Below, one piece after another: positions 43,802 to 52,159 of a DNA stretch of 64,000 nucleotides; the stretch's first letter is position 1; every line of letters starts with the position of its first letter. The position numbers and the translations under genes are program-made. This DNA is from Mycolicibacterium sp. P1-5. GTDB lineage: Bacteria > Actinomycetota > Actinomycetes > Mycobacteriales > Mycobacteriaceae. The notes below the pieces were generated by a model. The model was given only the letters and a program-made list of their open reading frames with translations. It made no database searches and had not been told where the DNA came from. The stretch is taken from the NCBI RefSeq assembly GCF_008329565.1, contig NZ_NPKT01000004.1, positions 124,001-188,000 on the forward strand, read 5' to 3'.

Positions 43802-44668
43802 ATGTCGAGGACTGAACCGGTTTTGGTGTTGGGGGCCACAGGTAACCAGGGTGGGGCGGTGGTCAGCGAGTTGCTGACCCGCGGGGCACGGGTACGGGCC
43901 CTGGTGCGCCGGCCCGATTCGCCGCGGGCCCGGCAATTGACCGAACGCGGAGTCGAGGCCGTCGCAGGTTCTCTCGACGACCGCAGTTCGCTGACCGCGG
44001 CGATGCATGGCGTCGCCGGAGTCTTTGCGGTCACTACGCCCTTCGAAGCAGGGGTCGACGAAGAGCTGGCACAGGGACGCGCCATCGTGGGGGCGGCGCT
44101 CGACGCACAGGTGCCGCACATGGTGTTCAGCTCGGTTGCCGGCGCAAACATGAACAGCGGTGTACCGCACTTCGACAGCAAAGCAGCCATCGAGACTGAA
44201 CTCGCGGCAAGCGGCCTGGCTTACACCATCACGGCACCGACCTACTTCTACGACAACGCGCTCGGCGGGATCGACCGCATCCACGCCGGAACTCTCGACC
44301 TACCACTGCCGCCGGACCGTCGATTGCAACAGGTGGCCCGCCCAGACCTCGGCGCCTTCGTCGCGAAGGTGCTCTCCGACCCGGCGCCCTACGTCGGGAA
44401 GCGCATCGAACTGGCCAGTGACGCCCCTACCCCGGCGCAGATGACCGACGTGCTGAGCACCGTGCTCGCCCGGCCGGTACGTCTGGAACAAACTCCGCTC
44501 ACGTCGATCGGCAGCGCCGACATGGAAGCGATGTGGAGGTTCCTCAACGGCCCGGGCTACCAAGTCGATATTGCCGCGCTGCGCGCCGCGAACCCCGACA
44601 TCGCGTGGCAGTCCTTCGCCGCCTGGGCGCGAGTGACCTTCGAAGCCGAGGCAGGACGTAGCCGATGA
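43802..44668 (+). CDS. NmrA-like NAD(P)-binding protein
   Basis: A 288-residue atypical SDR: VLGATGNQGGAVVSELLTRG cofactor loop, RALVRRPDS (NADP-type basic residues), GVFAVTTPFEAG and VFSSVAGAN strands. It lacks the classical Y-x-x-x-K, as in NmrA/HSCARG redox sensors and related reductases. It is coupled by ATGA to a classical SDR, forming a two-gene unit. A GTG two codons upstream is possible, but the ATG at 43802 is preferred. Confidence 0.82.
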   Translation: MSRTEPVLVLGATGNQGGAVVSELLTRGARVRALVRRPDSPRARQLTERGVEAVAGSLDDRSSLTAAMHGVAGVFAVTTPFEAGVDEELAQGRAIVGAALDAQVPHMVFSSVAGANMNSGVPHFDSKAAIETELAASGLAYTITAPTYFYDNALGGIDRIHAGTLDLPLPPDRRLQQVARPDLGAFVAKVLSDPAPYVGKRIELASDAPTPAQMTDVLSTVLARPVRLEQTPLTSIGSADMEAMWRFLNGPGYQVDIAALRAANPDIAWQSFAAWARVTFEAEAGRSR

Positions 44669-45405
44669 ACGCTTTAGCGGGGCGGCGGGCCCTGGTGACC
44701 GGCGGTTCACGGGGAATTGGGGCGGCGATCGTCAAGCGACTGGCTGACGACGGCGCGCAGGTGGGGTTCACGTACGCCGCGTCGGCAGGTACAGCCGACC
44801 AGTTGCGCACGGAAATATCCGGCCGCGGCGGGACCGCGGTGGCGATCCAAGCGGACAGCGGCGACACGCAACAGGTGAGCGACGCCGTGGATCAGGCAGC
44901 GGCGCGTCTGGGCGGTCTGGACATCCTCGTGAACAATGCCGGCGTCAGCAAATCCGGTGTGGCCGAGTCGTATTCACTCGCGGACTTCGACCGGATGGTC
45001 GCCGTCAACGTTCGCGGGGTCTTCGTGGCGATCCAGCGCGCCATCCCGCACCTGGGGGCAGGTGGGCGCATCGTCACGATCGGCAGCATCTTCGCTGACC
45101 ATGTTCCCCGGCCAGGCAGTGCGGTGTACGCCATGACCAAGGCTGCGGTCGCGGGGTTGACCCGTGGGCTGGCCCGCGAGTTGGGGCCGCGCGGCATCAC
45201 CGTGAATGTCATACAGCCCGGGCCGACGGCCACCGATGCCAATCCGGATTCAGGCGAATTCGCCGATCAGATGCGCGAACTCACACCTCTGGGTCATTAC
45301 GGTCGGCCTGAGGACATCGCCAGTGCCGTGGCTTACCTGGTGAGCCCGGAAGCGGAGTTCATCACCGGCGTCACATGGAACGTCGACGGTGGATTCTCCA
45401 CCTGA
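44665..45405 (+). CDS. Classical SDR, 3-oxoacyl-ACP reductase-like
   Basis: A 246-residue classical SDR with TGGSRGIGAAI, NNAGVSKSG, the catalytic serine in TIGSIFADHV and YAMTKAAVAG, and a C-terminal GVTWNVDGGFS. It resembles FabG-like reductases that also act on other ketones. ATGA overlap with the NmrA-like gene suggests paired function. The substrate is unknown. Confidence 0.85.
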   Translation: MNALAGRRALVTGGSRGIGAAIVKRLADDGAQVGFTYAASAGTADQLRTEISGRGGTAVAIQADSGDTQQVSDAVDQAAARLGGLDILVNNAGVSKSGVAESYSLADFDRMVAVNVRGVFVAIQRAIPHLGAGGRIVTIGSIFADHVPRPGSAVYAMTKAAVAGLTRGLARELGPRGITVNVIQPGPTATDANPDSGEFADQMRELTPLGHYGRPEDIASAVAYLVSPEAEFITGVTWNVDGGFST

Positions 45406-45505
45406 CAGTTGTGGCCCGCCCTACCGCGGCCTCCTTCGCCAGTCGGCGTACCCAGAACCGGACGTCCCGTGAGAGGCGCATTTCTCCGCGGACCACATTG
45501 GTTAG

Positions 45506-45525
45506 TAGCGCTGCTATCAGCGCTA
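45506..45525. terminator. Hairpin just after the tRNA
   Basis: TAGCGCTG-CTAT-CAGCGCTA: a perfect 8-bp stem with a 4-nt loop, 5 bp beyond the tRNA 3' end. It is likely a transcription end or processing signal. Confidence 0.65.
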
Positions 45526-45530
45526 TACGG

Positions 45531-45604
45531 TGCCCCCAGTGAGACTCGAACTCACACTGTGCGGATTTTAAGTCCGCTGCCTCTGCCAATTGGGCTATGG
45601 GGGC
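45531..45604 (-). tRNA. tRNA-Leu (anticodon UAA)
   Basis: A 74-nt cloverleaf: the acceptor stem GCCCCCA pairs with TGGGGGC, the anticodon stem GCGGA/TCCGC encloses the loop CTTAAAA (anticodon TAA, reading UUA), and the T arm is GTGAG-TTCGAGT-CTCAC. The discriminator is A and CCA is only partly encoded. The variable loop is only about 5 nt, so the molecule is class I in shape, whereas leucine tRNAs normally have a long variable arm. I recall a short tRNA-Leu(TAA) being annotated in mycobacteria. A hairpin follows it. Confidence 0.85.
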
Positions 45605-45681
45605 TGCCACATGGCAGCGTACTGGGCGGTAGGTCGGCCAACCGGCCACGACCTTCGGGAAACCGGCGTAAAACACCGTCT

Positions 45682-48303
45682 ATGGCCGACGGCGATCTCC
45701 TCGAACTGCGAGTGCACGGGGTCAACAACACGCCTCCCGTCAGCATGCTTTTTGCAGTGCAGCAGGAATACGGCGACTCACTAGTGGGGATCTACCGCCA
45801 GCGCCCGACCCGGGGAGTGGTGAAGGCGTTGTCGTGGGGCGGACTGGCCAGGCTCTCACCATTCCCTCGTCTTCCGGTCGGCAAATGGCTCAGCACCGCT
45901 GCGTCCGCCGGATGGATACTCGTGATCCCGTTCGGCCTCGCGAATGTCGCCTACTGGTCACGGCGGGTGACGTTGCCGACTGAGTCGTATAAGACTGTCC
46001 GAACGACGGCCAGATTGACCCGGCTGTTCTCCCTGGGACTCACCCTACTGCTCATCGCCTCGGTCTGTTCAGCCAGCCTCGATATGACTGAAGGCCGCAT
46101 ACACAAGCTACTCGACTCGACCCCACGGCCCAAATGGATTACGCCACTTACTCATACCGATATCGGCGACAGAATGGCGATCTTGTCGCTGGCGCCGGTG
46201 TTGGTGATGTCGCTGCTGTGGGTCCTTGCGAAAAGGACGCGCACGCTCTACGACCGAGGCAGACAATTGCCCATACGTACCGAAGATAGAGACCATTACT
46301 GGAAGATCGGAACCCGTAGCTTCTGGGACAACGCGGACTTGTCGGCACACAACACCGGCATCCACACCGCGGCCGGCCTGGCATTGAGCTTGCTCTGGAC
46401 CGGCCAGTTCTGGTGGGGTGAACACACCGGCTTCGGCCGGACTGTCGTCGGCCTAGCTATCGCCATCCTTCTCGCGTGCATCGGGCTCACGTTGACGACA
46501 CCGATGGCCACCGAACAGGACGCTATTCACCCATTCCGGCGACGGTTCACTGGCGGCCTTGAAGTCGTCGCCGGCGTGGCGTTCGGGGTCCAGTTCGTCG
46601 GACTCATCTGTTGGCATTCGCCGTCGCTGAAACCACAGCAGTTGGGGATGTTTTCAGTCGTTCCCGGGGTCATCGTGTACGTCCTTCTTGCGTTGGCAAT
46701 CTCCGCCCTGGGCTGGCGACAAGAACGCCGAACGTCCTACGGCGTCGCAAGTTTCCTCATCCTCATCGGTATCGGCGCACTGGTTACACAGCTCGGTCAT
46801 CGGATTCCGGCTCGTCACAACACGTGGTTCAACTACGCGCTGATCGGAGTGCTTGTGGTCGTCGCCGTGGTGTGGGCCGGTTGGCTCCGGTGGCACCACC
46901 GCGCGCGGGCGGCGGAGGCGTGGCACGGATCCGCCCCGGGAGTGCTGATGATTCTCGCGTTGTTCGCCGCGATCGTGTTGTCCACCGTGTTCGTCGTCGT
47001 AGCCGCGGCATTGCTTGGTGACGGAAATTTCAAAATCAGCCAGACCGAGTACATGACGGCGCCACCGATCTATCTCAGCTTCGCCACGATGCTGATCCCG
47101 GCACTCGTCGCGATTGCCCTTGTCATCGCCATCATGTGGGTGGCGGTGGCGCGCTGCAAAGTGTCCCTGGAATCGGACTTGGATCAGTTCTCGCAACCCA
47201 CTGACGACGAGATGATCTGTTGTGCAGAGGCTTTCGACCATGGGCAACCTGCGAGCGCGCGCAACAGTCTGTACAGCCGGCGCTGCCGCACGCGCAGGGT
47301 GGCTTCACTGCTCCATCGCGCCGAACCGATGGGTGCCTGTCTGGCAGTAATCGCCACCGCTGCGATCGTGGGCGGTCTGGCTCTGGCGGTTCTGCAGGAC
47401 AATCACCTCATCAACGATGCCGCCGATTCGTTTTATTGGCTGCAGAAGTTTGGCGTCGGGGCTGCCCTACTGATCGGTGCCTTCATCGTCGGGCACGGCG
47501 TCACGCAAGGTCGACCCCTGGGCATCGTGTGGGATCTGATCTGCTTCCTGCCTCGTGCCGCGCACCCTTTCGGACCACCATGCTATGCACAGCGCGCGAT
47601 CCCCGAACTCCATACCTACTGTCGTGCATGGCTGGATTCACCGCCGAGCTCAGCGGACAACTCACGACGTCTGATTCTGTCGGCACACAGCCTGGGTGGT
47701 GTACTCGCAGTCGCCGTCGTCCTCTTGTTGTCCGATAAGTACCGGGACCGCGTCGCACTGGTGACCTACGGCTGCCAGCTGCGCGCGTACTTCAGTCGGA
47801 TCTTCCCCGAATTGTTGGGTCCACGAATTCTAGGTGTGACCGACTCCAGTCCGGCTCGGTTATTGAAGTGTCCGACGTTCCCACCCGACCCACCGACTGT
47901 CTCGAGTGACGACAACTACCCGCTGTCGGTACTCAATACCCTCCGCGATACCAACGGCACGCCGCGCTGGATCAATCTCTGGCGCCCAACCGATTACCTG
48001 GGCTTCCCGGTCTACTCGCGTCAGCCTGGTAACCCCATCGACCGTGCCGCCGACGAGGTGACCGCGGAATTGGCCGACGAAGGTGAGATTGTCGAAGCCG
48101 GCACCGATATCGACGCACGAACTCTCGACCCGTCGGAGCTCGCGAATGCCCAGCTGGCCTTCACATCGCGCTGGATCATCCAAATAGACACCCACAGCGA
48201 CTACTTCCGCGCTCGCCAGTACCCCTCCGCGGTAAGCGAACTCGCACGACGTCTCATCGACAGCACGACACCCCGGGGGAAGGGACCGCCCGGGGTGCCG
48301 TGA
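45682..48303 (+). CDS. Large polytopic membrane protein with alpha/beta hydrolase-like segments
   Basis: An 873-residue protein. The N-terminal segment LLELRVHGVNNTPPVSMLF looks like the oxyanion-hole strand of a lipase-type hydrolase. Some 12 or more membrane helices follow (about residues 70-600). A C-terminal soluble region then contains RLILSAHSLGGVLAVAVV near residue 668, a nucleophile elbow with serine in AHSLGG. The membrane block thus seems inserted inside a split hydrolase domain. The 5' part of the open frame overlaps the tRNA on the other strand, so the ATG at 45682, downstream of the tRNA, is chosen. The function, perhaps a membrane lipase or transferase, is inferred. Confidence 0.72.
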   Translation: MADGDLLELRVHGVNNTPPVSMLFAVQQEYGDSLVGIYRQRPTRGVVKALSWGGLARLSPFPRLPVGKWLSTAASAGWILVIPFGLANVAYWSRRVTLPTESYKTVRTTARLTRLFSLGLTLLLIASVCSASLDMTEGRIHKLLDSTPRPKWITPLTHTDIGDRMAILSLAPVLVMSLLWVLAKRTRTLYDRGRQLPIRTEDRDHYWKIGTRSFWDNADLSAHNTGIHTAAGLALSLLWTGQFWWGEHTGFGRTVVGLAIAILLACIGLTLTTPMATEQDAIHPFRRRFTGGLEVVAGVAFGVQFVGLICWHSPSLKPQQLGMFSVVPGVIVYVLLALAISALGWRQERRTSYGVASFLILIGIGALVTQLGHRIPARHNTWFNYALIGVLVVVAVVWAGWLRWHHRARAAEAWHGSAPGVLMILALFAAIVLSTVFVVVAAALLGDGNFKISQTEYMTAPPIYLSFATMLIPALVAIALVIAIMWVAVARCKVSLESDLDQFSQPTDDEMICCAEAFDHGQPASARNSLYSRRCRTRRVASLLHRAEPMGACLAVIATAAIVGGLALAVLQDNHLINDAADSFYWLQKFGVGAALLIGAFIVGHGVTQGRPLGIVWDLICFLPRAAHPFGPPCYAQRAIPELHTYCRAWLDSPPSSADNSRRLILSAHSLGGVLAVAVVLLLSDKYRDRVALVTYGCQLRAYFSRIFPELLGPRILGVTDSSPARLLKCPTFPPDPPTVSSDDNYPLSVLNTLRDTNGTPRWINLWRPTDYLGFPVYSRQPGNPIDRAADEVTAELADEGEIVEAGTDIDARTLDPSELANAQLAFTSRWIIQIDTHSDYFRARQYPSAVSELARRLIDSTTPRGKGPPGVP

Positions 48304-48311
48304 GCTTGTGA

Positions 48312-49685
48312 TCAGGCGGCGAGCGGCTCCTTCTGCACAGGTGCACGACCGTCGTCGAGCATGGTGACCTCATCGAAGGGATCGCGACCGGATAGCACGC
48401 CATTGACCTTGACCATATCCACGGTCTTGGTCCACGAGCCGACCAGCAGCGTGGCCACCGCGTTGCCGGAAAAGTTCGTCACGGCCCGCGCCTCGGACAT
48501 GAACCGGTCGATCCCGACGATCAGCCCCACCCCGTCGAGCAGCTCGGGGCGATGGGCCTGCAGGCCGCCGGCCAGCGTCGCCAGCCCGGCTCCGCTCACC
48601 CCGGCCGCGCCCTTGGAGGCCACAATCATGAACACCAGCAGACCGATCTGCTCCCCCACCGACAGCGGGTCACCCAGTGCATCGGCGATGAACAACGAAG
48701 CCATCGTCAGATAGATCGCCGTCCCGTCAAGATTGAACGAATAGCCGGTCGGCACAACAACACCCACGGTGCTCTGCTGCACGCCCAGGTGCTCCATCTT
48801 GGCGATCAGACGCGGCAGCGCCGACTCCGACGATGACGTCGCGAAGATCAACAGGTACTCCCGCGCCAGGTAGCGCACCAGCTTGAAGATCGACACCCCC
48901 GACACCACCCGCAGGATCGAGCCAAGCACGCCGAAGACGAACACCACGCACGTCAGATAGAAGCCCAACATCAGCGTCAGCAGGTTCGTCACTGCGCTCC
49001 AGCCGGTCAACCCCACGACGTTGGCCATCGCCCCAAATGCGCCAATCGGCGCCAGCCACAACACCATTGCCAGAACCTTGAACACCAGGCGCTGCAGATG
49101 CTCGACCCCGCGCAAGATCGGCTCACCCTTGTCGCCCATCGCCTGCAGCGCGAACCCGACCAGCAGGGCCACGAACAATCCCTGCAGCACATTGCCCTCG
49201 GTCAGCGACGAGAACAACGACGTGGGGATGATGTGCTGCACAAAGTCCACCAAACCGCCTGACTTGTGCGCTGTTTCGGCCAACTCCGCACCCTTGCCGG
49301 CCACCGACTCCGAGAGCTTGAGGCTGCTACCCGGATGCAACAGGTTGCCGACGACGAGGCCGATGCCCAGCGCGACCGTCGACATCACCAGGAAGTACCC
49401 GAAGGCAAGGCCGCCCACCTTGCCGACGGTGGCTGCCTTGCGCACCGACCCGATCCCCAAGACGATCGTGCAGAAGATCACCGGCACGATCATCATCTTG
49501 ATCAGGCTGACGAACATCGTCCCCAGGACACCGACGTCCTTCCCCACCCCTGGGGCCACCAACCCGACGAGGACGCCGCCGACCACCGCAACGATCACCG
49601 CCAGATACAGCCAGTGCGTCCGGTCCCGGCGCTTGCGCACGGCGGGCTTGTCCTCGCCCCCGGGATGATCCACAACCGTGGTCAT
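48312..49685 (-). CDS. dctA: C4-dicarboxylate/cation symporter (DctA, DAACS family)
   Basis: A 457-residue symporter with the DAACS features: SLIKMMIVPVIFCTIVLGIG, the serine-rich FATSSSESALPRLI, the NLDGTAIY sodium/substrate loop and GSWTKTVDM late. It imports succinate, fumarate or malate with protons or sodium. It is divergent from the sensor kinase/response regulator pair (108 bp apart), which by family are citrate/dicarboxylate sensors, so it is likely induced by them. Confidence 0.9.
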   Translation of the reverse strand: MTTVVDHPGGEDKPAVRKRRDRTHWLYLAVIVAVVGGVLVGLVAPGVGKDVGVLGTMFVSLIKMMIVPVIFCTIVLGIGSVRKAATVGKVGGLAFGYFLVMSTVALGIGLVVGNLLHPGSSLKLSESVAGKGAELAETAHKSGGLVDFVQHIIPTSLFSSLTEGNVLQGLFVALLVGFALQAMGDKGEPILRGVEHLQRLVFKVLAMVLWLAPIGAFGAMANVVGLTGWSAVTNLLTLMLGFYLTCVVFVFGVLGSILRVVSGVSIFKLVRYLAREYLLIFATSSSESALPRLIAKMEHLGVQQSTVGVVVPTGYSFNLDGTAIYLTMASLFIADALGDPLSVGEQIGLLVFMIVASKGAAGVSGAGLATLAGGLQAHRPELLDGVGLIVGIDRFMSEARAVTNFSGNAVATLLVGSWTKTVDMVKVNGVLSGRDPFDEVTMLDDGRAPVQKEPLAA

Positions 49686-49793
49686 GAGCGGTTTCCTTCC
49701 AGTTCAGCAGTCAGGCGTCTGTAAGGATGGTTCCCGAGTACGTGATGCAGGTCACGCTTTAGTTCATTACGTTCACCGCGGAGGTGGTAAGCA

Positions 49794-51326
49794 ATGGCGG
49801 TACTGCCCCGCTCATTGGCCGGCCAGGCATTCGCCCTGCAGGCCGCGGTGATCGTGCTCGTAGTGCTCGCGGGCAGCGCGCTGGCTCTGCTCGACGCCAA
49901 GCGCGACGGCGACGAGGCGGCCCGCCAGCAGGTGACCGGCATTGCCGTGGCCCTGGCCGATTCGCCGTCAACCGCGACTGCCATCGAAAACGGTGATGCC
50001 GCACAGGTTCTGCAGCCGGTGACCGAAGCGGTGCGCCGCGGCACCGACATCGCGTTCATCACGATCATGGCGACCGACCGTACCCGGTTCACTCACACCA
50101 ACCCCGAACTGATCGGCCAGAAGTACATCGGCACCATCGAACCGGCGCTGCGCGGTGAGACCTACACCGAGATCTACACCGGCACCCTCGGCCCGTCGGT
50201 GCGCACCATCGCGCCGGTGCGCAACGCGGAAGGCCGGATCATCGGCCTGGTCGCCGCCGGCATCACCCAGGAGAGCCTGGCCGCGCGCTGGCGGTCGCAA
50301 TGGCCGATGATCGTCGGAGTCGGCTTGGGCGCCTTGGCCCTGTCGTTCGTCGGCATCTGGGCGATCCGTCGCCGGATGCTGCACCAAACCCACGGGCTCG
50401 CGCCCGACGAGCTGCGGTTGATGTACGACCATCACGACGCGATCCTGCACTCGGTCTCCGAGGGACTCATCGTCTTGGACCGCGAGGGTGTGGCACTCGT
50501 CAACGACGAGGCCCGACGCCTGCTGGCTTTGTCGCCGGGACCCATCACGCGCGCCGACCTACCAGAGTTCCTGCGCGGCAACGATCCCGGCGTGCGCGAC
50601 GAGGTCCGCCTGACCGACGACCGGGTCCTGGTGGTGAACCGCTCCCAGGTGAGCGCCGCGGACTCCGAAGTCGTCACGATTCGCGACCGAACCGAATTGC
50701 AGGGCGCGCTGGGCGAATTGAGCTCGCTGCAGGGGTTCACCGATTCGCTGCGCGCGCAGGCCCATGAATCGGCCAACAAGTTGCACACCGTCATCACGCT
50801 GGTCGAGATGGGCCGCCCCGACGAGGCAGTTAAGTTCGCCACCCAGGAATTGGCGCTGTCTCAACAGCTCGTCGACCGGATCTCCGGCGCTGTGGGCGAA
50901 CCGGCGCTGGTGGCCCTGCTGTTGGGCAAGTCCGCCGAGGCCGACGAACGCGGCGTCGAGCTCACCATCACCGAGGAGACCCACCTTCCTGCCGAGTCAC
51001 CACTGAGTCCGCAGGAGATGGTCACCGTGTTGGGCAACCTGATCGACAACGCCATGGACGCCTGCGACCGCGACGACCCGTGGGTCGAGGTCACCGTCAA
51101 CCAGAGCGACGAAGGGCTGCGGGTCGAAGTCGCCGACAGCGGCCCTGGAATGGACCCCGACACTTTCCAGCGCGCCATGCAGCGCGGCTACTCGACGAAG
51201 TCCGGCAGCGGTGCCGGCCACCAGGGGCTCGGGCTGGCACTCGTCGCCCAGATCGTCAGCCGGCGCGGCGGCAGCCTGAGCGCCGACGTCACCTACGGCT
51301 CGGTGGTCACGGTGACGATCCCATGA
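49794..51326 (+). CDS. CitA/DcuS-type sensor histidine kinase
   Basis: A 510-residue kinase: membrane helix at about 12-32, an extracytoplasmic PDC/PAS sensor domain at about 35-170 (ITIMATDRTRFTHTNPELIG, then APVRNAEGRIIGLVAAGI), a second helix at 172-192, a cytoplasmic PAS and then the H-box AHESANKLHTVITLVEMGRP, N-box LGNLIDNAMDA and G-boxes DSGPGMD and GLGLAL. This is the CitA/DcuS/MalK group. An AGGTGG site precedes the ATG. The response regulator gene overlaps it (ATGA). It is divergent from dctA, its probable target, so it likely senses a dicarboxylate or citrate. Confidence 0.87.
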   Translation: MAVLPRSLAGQAFALQAAVIVLVVLAGSALALLDAKRDGDEAARQQVTGIAVALADSPSTATAIENGDAAQVLQPVTEAVRRGTDIAFITIMATDRTRFTHTNPELIGQKYIGTIEPALRGETYTEIYTGTLGPSVRTIAPVRNAEGRIIGLVAAGITQESLAARWRSQWPMIVGVGLGALALSFVGIWAIRRRMLHQTHGLAPDELRLMYDHHDAILHSVSEGLIVLDREGVALVNDEARRLLALSPGPITRADLPEFLRGNDPGVRDEVRLTDDRVLVVNRSQVSAADSEVVTIRDRTELQGALGELSSLQGFTDSLRAQAHESANKLHTVITLVEMGRPDEAVKFATQELALSQQLVDRISGAVGEPALVALLLGKSAEADERGVELTITEETHLPAESPLSPQEMVTVLGNLIDNAMDACDRDDPWVEVTVNQSDEGLRVEVADSGPGMDPDTFQRAMQRGYSTKSGSGAGHQGLGLALVAQIVSRRGGSLSADVTYGSVVTVTIP

Positions 51327-52009
51327 TCAACGTGCTGATCGTCGAGGACGAAGCGCTGATCGCGGAGGCGCACCGAGCGTATTTGGCTCGGCTGCAAGGC
51401 TTTACCGTCCTCGGAGTCGCCAACACCGCGCGCGACGCCATGGGGATCGCCGCCGAGGCGGCCGCCGACTCGCCCGTCGACCTGGTGCTGCTCGATCTCG
51501 GACTGCCCGACGCCAGCGGCATCGCGCTGGCCTCGGCGCTGTCGGGATTGCGACCCGCTCCCGACATCATTGCGATCACCTCCGAACGCGATCTGGAGAT
51601 GGTGCGCGCCGCCGTCGCCCACGGTGCGCTGGCTTACCTCCTCAAGCCGTTCACCTTCGCGGCATTCCGGGACCGGCTCGAGCGCTACCGGCGCTACCGC
51701 GAAGCGCTGCCGGCGGGAACCGAGGCGGCCAGTCAGGCCGAGGTAGACCGAGCGCTGGCCGAACTGCGGATCAGCACCGAGAAGTCGGTGGCACCGAAGG
51801 GCGCCGCGCCGGGGACCACCGACGAAATCGCCCGCGCGGTTCGCGATCGCGCAGATGGGCTCACCGCCGACGAGGCCGCCAAACTGGTTGGCGTGTCCCG
51901 GGTGACGGCATGGCGCTATTTGGAACGGCTGGCCGACGACGACACCGTGACCCGCCTGACCGAGTACGGCAAGACCGGGCGGCCGAGCACCCGCTACCAG
52001 TGGCGCTGA
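51323..52009 (+). CDS. CitB/DcuR-type response regulator
   Basis: A 228-residue regulator: a receiver domain (residues 1-125) with acidic pocket VEDE, phospho-acceptor aspartate in LVLLDLGLPD and conserved lysine in YLLKPF, and a C-terminal helix-turn-helix (LTADEAAKLVGVSRVTAWRY) of the CitB type. The start is fused to the kinase stop (ATGA). It probably activates the divergent dctA. Confidence 0.88.
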   Translation: MINVLIVEDEALIAEAHRAYLARLQGFTVLGVANTARDAMGIAAEAAADSPVDLVLLDLGLPDASGIALASALSGLRPAPDIIAITSERDLEMVRAAVAHGALAYLLKPFTFAAFRDRLERYRRYREALPAGTEAASQAEVDRALAELRISTEKSVAPKGAAPGTTDEIARAVRDRADGLTADEAAKLVGVSRVTAWRYLERLADDDTVTRLTEYGKTGRPSTRYQWR

Positions 52010-52111
52010 AACCTTCATCGAAACCGCGCACAGATCGAGTTCTGCATAGAAGTTTCGCTCTCAGTGCGGTCTCGATGCGCACAAGCCCCCTTGCGGACCA
52101 GCTCACCGATT

Positions 52112-52129
52112 TACTAGGATGTCCTAGTA
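52112..52129. promoter_or_regulatory. Palindromic operator upstream of mmsA
   Basis: TACTAGGA-TG-TCCTAGTA: perfect 8-bp arms around a two-base centre, 30 bp before the mmsA ATG. A position this close to the start suggests a repressor site. The regulator is unknown. Confidence 0.7.
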
Positions 52130-52159
52130 TTCAGCCGCCAGGTCAGCCAAGGGGCAGTC

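Noticed and set aside
45409..45681. N-terminal extension of the large membrane protein
   Set aside because: It overlaps the tRNA gene on the opposite strand and has no membrane or domain features; the ATG at 45682 is the first plausible start after the tRNA.
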